A DNA stretch of 64,000 nucleotides from Hofstenia miamia (taxonomy: Eukaryota > Xenacoelomorpha > Acoela). The notes beneath the pieces were generated by a model. That model ran no database searches. It worked only from the letters and a program-made list of their open reading frames with translations, and was not told where the DNA came from. Both the position numbers and the translations under genes were made by a program. Location of the stretch: positions 5,197,972 to 5,261,971 of the forward strand of contig SCFE01000001.1 of assembly GCA_004352715.1 (NCBI GenBank), given 5' to 3'. Shown one piece after another: positions 60,021-64,000 of the stretch (its first letter is position 1; each line of letters opens with the position of its first letter).

Positions 60021-61467
60021 CATCATCAGCAAAGCCAGAATGGAACCAGATGAGATTTGACTAGTGGTACAAAAACCAGCCACTCATGGCTAATTGGTGA
60101 ACCACCAGTGGTCCAATGCTAGCACATAGGAAGTAAAATAATGGGTAATTGATAGTACAAGTAGGATTTTGGCACTTGAACAATGTCTCAACTGTAATAA
60201 TAGCAAACTTTTATATTGAGAAATAGTTTAAACAATGCAGTTTAAGCTAACACCAGCCCAACAAAGGGCTGAAGGAAATGCTAGAAAGCTTAACATTCAT
60301 ATTGATTCAAATTAGGTACAGGAAAAAATTGCCTAATTTATATTTAATTTTTTATTTCCAAAGAAATTGCAATTTTTAAACATTACTTTTTTCCAATAAT
60401 TAAAAAGAATTTTTGTCAAATTTTAACTACTAATATAGACAATAATTTCAAGGGATAATCATGAATAAATTATTTTTAAATTTTGTTTAGCATATATTTT
60501 ATAATTTTTCAAAAAAAAATTGCAAAAAAGCTCTTCACAATGAATTTCATATATATTTATGACATCTAAACAGCATAATAATGAAAAAAGCATGATTTGC
60601 AAGCATTAGCTCATATATTATTTATTATTAAATGTAACTCAGATGTCACTAGTGGTCCACCAGTCTGCCACTTTTGGTGCCAGTCCCACATATTCAATAA
60701 TTTTATATATACCAACAATTTCCTTGGTACAATATTTCTATATGAGACTAAGTATTGGCTTCAATAGTTTGGCCTTAGGAACTCATTAAGCATCAGAATA
60801 TTTGGAAGTGATATAGTCAACAATAGAGTAGCAACAAAATAGGTATCCTGACATAGGATCAGCTTGTGGGATTACAACATCAAACCATTTCCATTCAGTA
60901 TGTTATGAGATGCCTTAATTGTCTATATGAGCAAAAAACCAGGAGTACTTAGCATGAATAGGAGCATGAATATTTGTTAACTTCAGAAAACCTGATGATG
61001 AACCAGAAAAAAACCTCTAGCAAGTCTAAAATTCATATAAAGCATGTGTAATATTTTTATAAACAAATCAGAGAAATTTTGTACCAGCTTTTGAGTCTCT
61101 GTTAAAAACATGGTAAGTTTCATGTTTTTTGCTAAGGTCACATTACCAATTTCTAAATGGTGACACCACTATCTTTGGTGTTTTGAGAGCACATGAAGAA
61201 GTTCAAATAATCTTTGCACAAGCCTTGATTTAGTTCCTTAGCAAGCCATTGGTGAGTATACTTACTACATAGTTTTAATGGGTATTTAATCAAAGTATGA
61301 AGTGCTCAATGTAACAGTTTGAAGCAATTTAGTTTTGATGAAAGTGACTTATAGCATGAAAAATTTTACTTATTTGAGCTTGTATGTTTTCCAGTTCAAT
61401 TGTTGTCTAGCAATATCTGTTTATGTGTGAAATACATGTACTTGTATTTGTGCAGCAAATATTATAA
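60021..61467. other. CpG-poor spacer, no gene recognised
   Basis: AT-rich, short frames only. ACCACCAGTGGTCC near 60100 and CTAGTGGTCCACCAGT near 60640 form similar palindromic words. Confidence 0.5.
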
Positions 61468-61740
61468 TTGATGGTCACCATTGACTTTACTGTAAGTAAT
61501 GGAGCTTTTGTATGCCATTCTCAACTCAACAATTTATTTAAGCATGCATTCTCAATTATTGATTTTATTTCAATTTTAGAACCATGGAGATTGATCAGAA
61601 AGGATGATAAGCAATGTGATGTCTGTTCTTTAGACAAGAGGTGCTCTTTAGTGTGGGACTTTACAGTGATTGATGCAACAGCTCTCAGCAAGATTTCCAT
61701 TTTCATTCCTACTAAGACTGCAACAGATGTTGAATCCTGA
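61468..61740 (+). pseudogene. LINE C-terminal fragment
   Basis: Reads EPWRLIRKDDKQCDVCS and CSLVWDFTVIDATALSKIS. The P-x-G-x-x-R-P-D-G...LVWDFTVxDTxAxS pattern is the conserved C-terminal box of a LINE family. Open to the TGA at 61738, followed by non-coding sequence. Confidence 0.6.
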
Positions 61741-62530
61741 AAAAGAGCAAAATATTGTAATAATGTCCAACAAGTTAATATATTTGAGCTAGAGCTGTCA
61801 CTAGGACAATTATCATGTCATGTCATGTTGTTAAAAATTTTCATGTCTTGTTTATTATGTTATATTAGATAAAATATATTCCACAAATATATTATATCAT
61901 TAAGTTCTTTGCACACTTCTTATTGTCTATCATACATCAACATAGTATGACATTTGGCAACACAAAAAATTAGTCTATAACTACATAACAGAAAATACAA
62001 GAAGTCATGAAAAGACAATGATTGTCTTCAATGATGCAAATAACACTCCCAAATATTATATAATTAATTTTCAGCTATCAGGAAAATGAAAAGTCACTGC
62101 AATAGATTTTTTTAGTAGAGATGTTGAAATAGTGCACCATTATTATGCTCACAAATTTGCAGGTATGCAGTACTAACACCAAATCCTTTGATTATGCAAA
62201 TTCAATTGTTCAAGTTTACAGACAATTGTTACACAACATGGTGTTTGAATCTTCCTTCCCACAAGAATTTTGAAGAACTTCTGCAAATAAATATGTTTTA
62301 TTTGAATAATCAGATTCAAGCAAAAATATTAAAAATAATGTTTCTTTGAAGAACAGAGCTTATCTTATTGCAAAAATTGTATGTATTATAATGAAGCATT
62401 CACTTAGGTTAATGTATTTACAGATTCCTCAGTACAATACTGTCAAAAATTAGTCTTTAAGTAACAAACTTCATTAACTTAGAAATTACCCATAATTACC
62501 ATTTCATTATAAAATAATATCTTTTAATAA
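61741..62530. other. CpG-poor spacer, no gene recognised
   Basis: Nothing recognisable beyond ATCATGTCATGTCATGTTG near 61812. Confidence 0.5.
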
Positions 62531-63500
62531 AATAGTGCATATTTAGAGGGAATTTTTGTAAAGAGGTGATGCTCAAGTTAAGCAAAATATATCTCTTTTA
62601 GTCTAATGTTTTTATTAGGATGTGTAATTGATTAAGTCTTACAATCACAATCCATTCAGTGCAGCTATAGCCCTTTGAAAAGCACTGGTTAGCTTGTGGT
62701 CTGATTATAACCATAAGTTTAATTGCTGACTAAGTATGCAATCATATAACTTAGATACAGAATCCATCACATATATCCTTCTACAATTGTCACATCTTAC
62801 AGCTGCCTTTCTTGAAGATTGCAACTAGTTTGCTCAGATGTCAGGAAGCAGGGATCATGCAGGATAAGAATATAAGGTTAAAAACAAGAACAAGTAAGAG
62901 ATCCCATTTTCTGGTAAGTATTTGAGGGCAGCTCCAGGTATGAAAAGGGCCCACAATTGCTTTTGTAATCACATGACTTTAGTGCTGATTCAATCTCATC
63001 AAATTCATTGGGATCATCAGTCACAGGTACTGAGAGTCCTCAACAATGAGCTAATAATTCAAAACATTCCAAACCATCTGCATTCAACTATTTTTCAAAA
63101 TGATGTTTGAAGTCTTCATCAGGAGAGTCTGATTGAGACTCAGATGTTAAATTACTGTTCCAACTTATAGCTTCCCAAATTTTCTTTGAATTGTCACTTT
63201 GTAGTAGATTATCTAATCAGGAATAGGAATTTCATTTACTAAGTTCTGAGGTAGGATAATGCATTTTTTCAAAGTATTAATAATTACAGAATTCAAGCCA
63301 TTAATAATAGAATCAATTTCATCAAAACCCCATGGGTCTTCAATAGAATCATTTGAGTGTTTAAATTCAATACATTCTACATTGGGAACAATAATCTATT
63401 TTCAATGATTCTGATTGCTATGAGTGTAAGCTTTGGTAGCATGTTTGTCTAGGTCAGAAAATCTTGATAGCAATTCAGATGTAGAAGAGCCAGGAAACAG
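62531..63500 (-). pseudogene. Very decayed LINE, same 3' end family as 2800-4020
   Basis: 62540-62640 aligns with 2800-2880 (TTTAGAGGGAAT..TTTGTAAA...AAATATATCTCT...TTATTA). Further 5' on the minus strand, near 62790-62840, SKLVAIFKKGSC matches the WKxAxVxPIFKKG block of LINE reverse transcriptases. Confidence 0.5.
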
Positions 63501-64000
63501 TGATAGGTGAATGGCTCAACAGTAAACATAATCACTCATCAATTGATAGTGGGGATATACTCTCTATAAGAGTCTATAAGGTGAATCAGCAGGTGGAAAA
63601 TTAAATTCTGAAGATTTTGTAAGCACAGACATATAAAATTTGTCTAGAGTCTATAGATGCAACCTTATCTTACCAAACATTTGAAATTAAGATAGTACAA
63701 CCTCCCCTGTGACTGTTGATTGCATGGTTCTTACTGTGTTGAAACCTGGTGCACTGAAGGGAAGCTGTGTCTATGTTTTATTACAGAAGACCATATCAGA
63801 GTTACATAAAAGTTTAAGAAATAATTCCATCTCCAACTTATTTTTAGCAGCATCAATGTTCCAATGGCTAATTACAAAATTAGTTTGACTATCTCAACTA
63901 TTAACAAAATGAAAGAGTTCTCCATTTATCTACAACCACACCATCTTGTGGGGTCCTGTGTTTCTTCCAATCAACAATGGTAGTATGGTCCACAGATTTA
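63501..64000. other. Right edge, nothing recognised
   Basis: CpG-poor, no open frame of note. Confidence 0.5.

Noticed and set aside
1-64000. CRISPR arrays, bacterial operons, tRNA or rRNA genes
   Set aside because: The window is metazoan, no regularly spaced repeats were seen, and no tRNA or rRNA was recognised by eye, though a tRNAscan run would be needed to exclude a tRNA.

Overview
The window is AT-rich animal nuclear DNA with long introns, microsatellites, many classes of decayed transposable elements and assembly gaps (N runs at 562-1561, 8486-9394 and 45638-45720; single Ns at 5762, 33230 and 48717). Gene content (RAE1, an MBD2/3-family NuRD gene) and element types (Kolobok, mariner, P-like, RTE, Ty3/gypsy, copia) point to an invertebrate metazoan. 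The species cannot be named from the sequence.

Only two host genes are readable, both on the minus strand. The first (37208 to 26270, five exons, 350 codons including the stop) joins a complete THAP zinc-finger exon, in phase, to a complete MBD2/3 protein: MBD fold, p55-binding stretch and C-terminal coiled coil. The second (23528 to 10356, six exons seen, 333 codons) is the WD40 mRNA-export and nucleoporin partner RAE1. Its last short exon is missing, probably in the gap at 8486-9394. Every splice junction described was checked by eye for GT/AG and for reading phase.

Layout: 1-6.3 kb is a patchwork of non-LTR retrotransposon pieces in both orientations. 6.3-9.4 kb is featureless AT-rich sequence plus a gap. 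9.4-23.5 kb is RAE1, whose introns hold mariner pseudogenes and a complete 2788-bp Kolobok transposon with TTAA target duplications, inserted in a copia fragment. 24.2-25.7 kb is a decayed LINE. 26.3-37.2 kb is the THAP-MBD2/3 gene; its second intron holds a nest made of a GC-rich-ended 8-bp-TSD element, a P-like element with a dead THAP transposase, an RTE LINE and a mariner MITE. 37.2-48.7 kb is gene-poor with a piggyBac-like TTAA MITE. From about 48.8 kb to the end the sequence is strikingly CpG-poor and holds an inverted-repeat element, a decayed Ty3/gypsy element, an unidentified decayed coding block and LINE ends.

The main novelty candidate is the THAP-MBD2/3 fusion. Its MBD lacks the usual methyl-CpG-contacting residues while its THAP zinc ligands are intact, which suggests that a NuRD subunit exchanged methyl-CpG targeting for THAP targeting.
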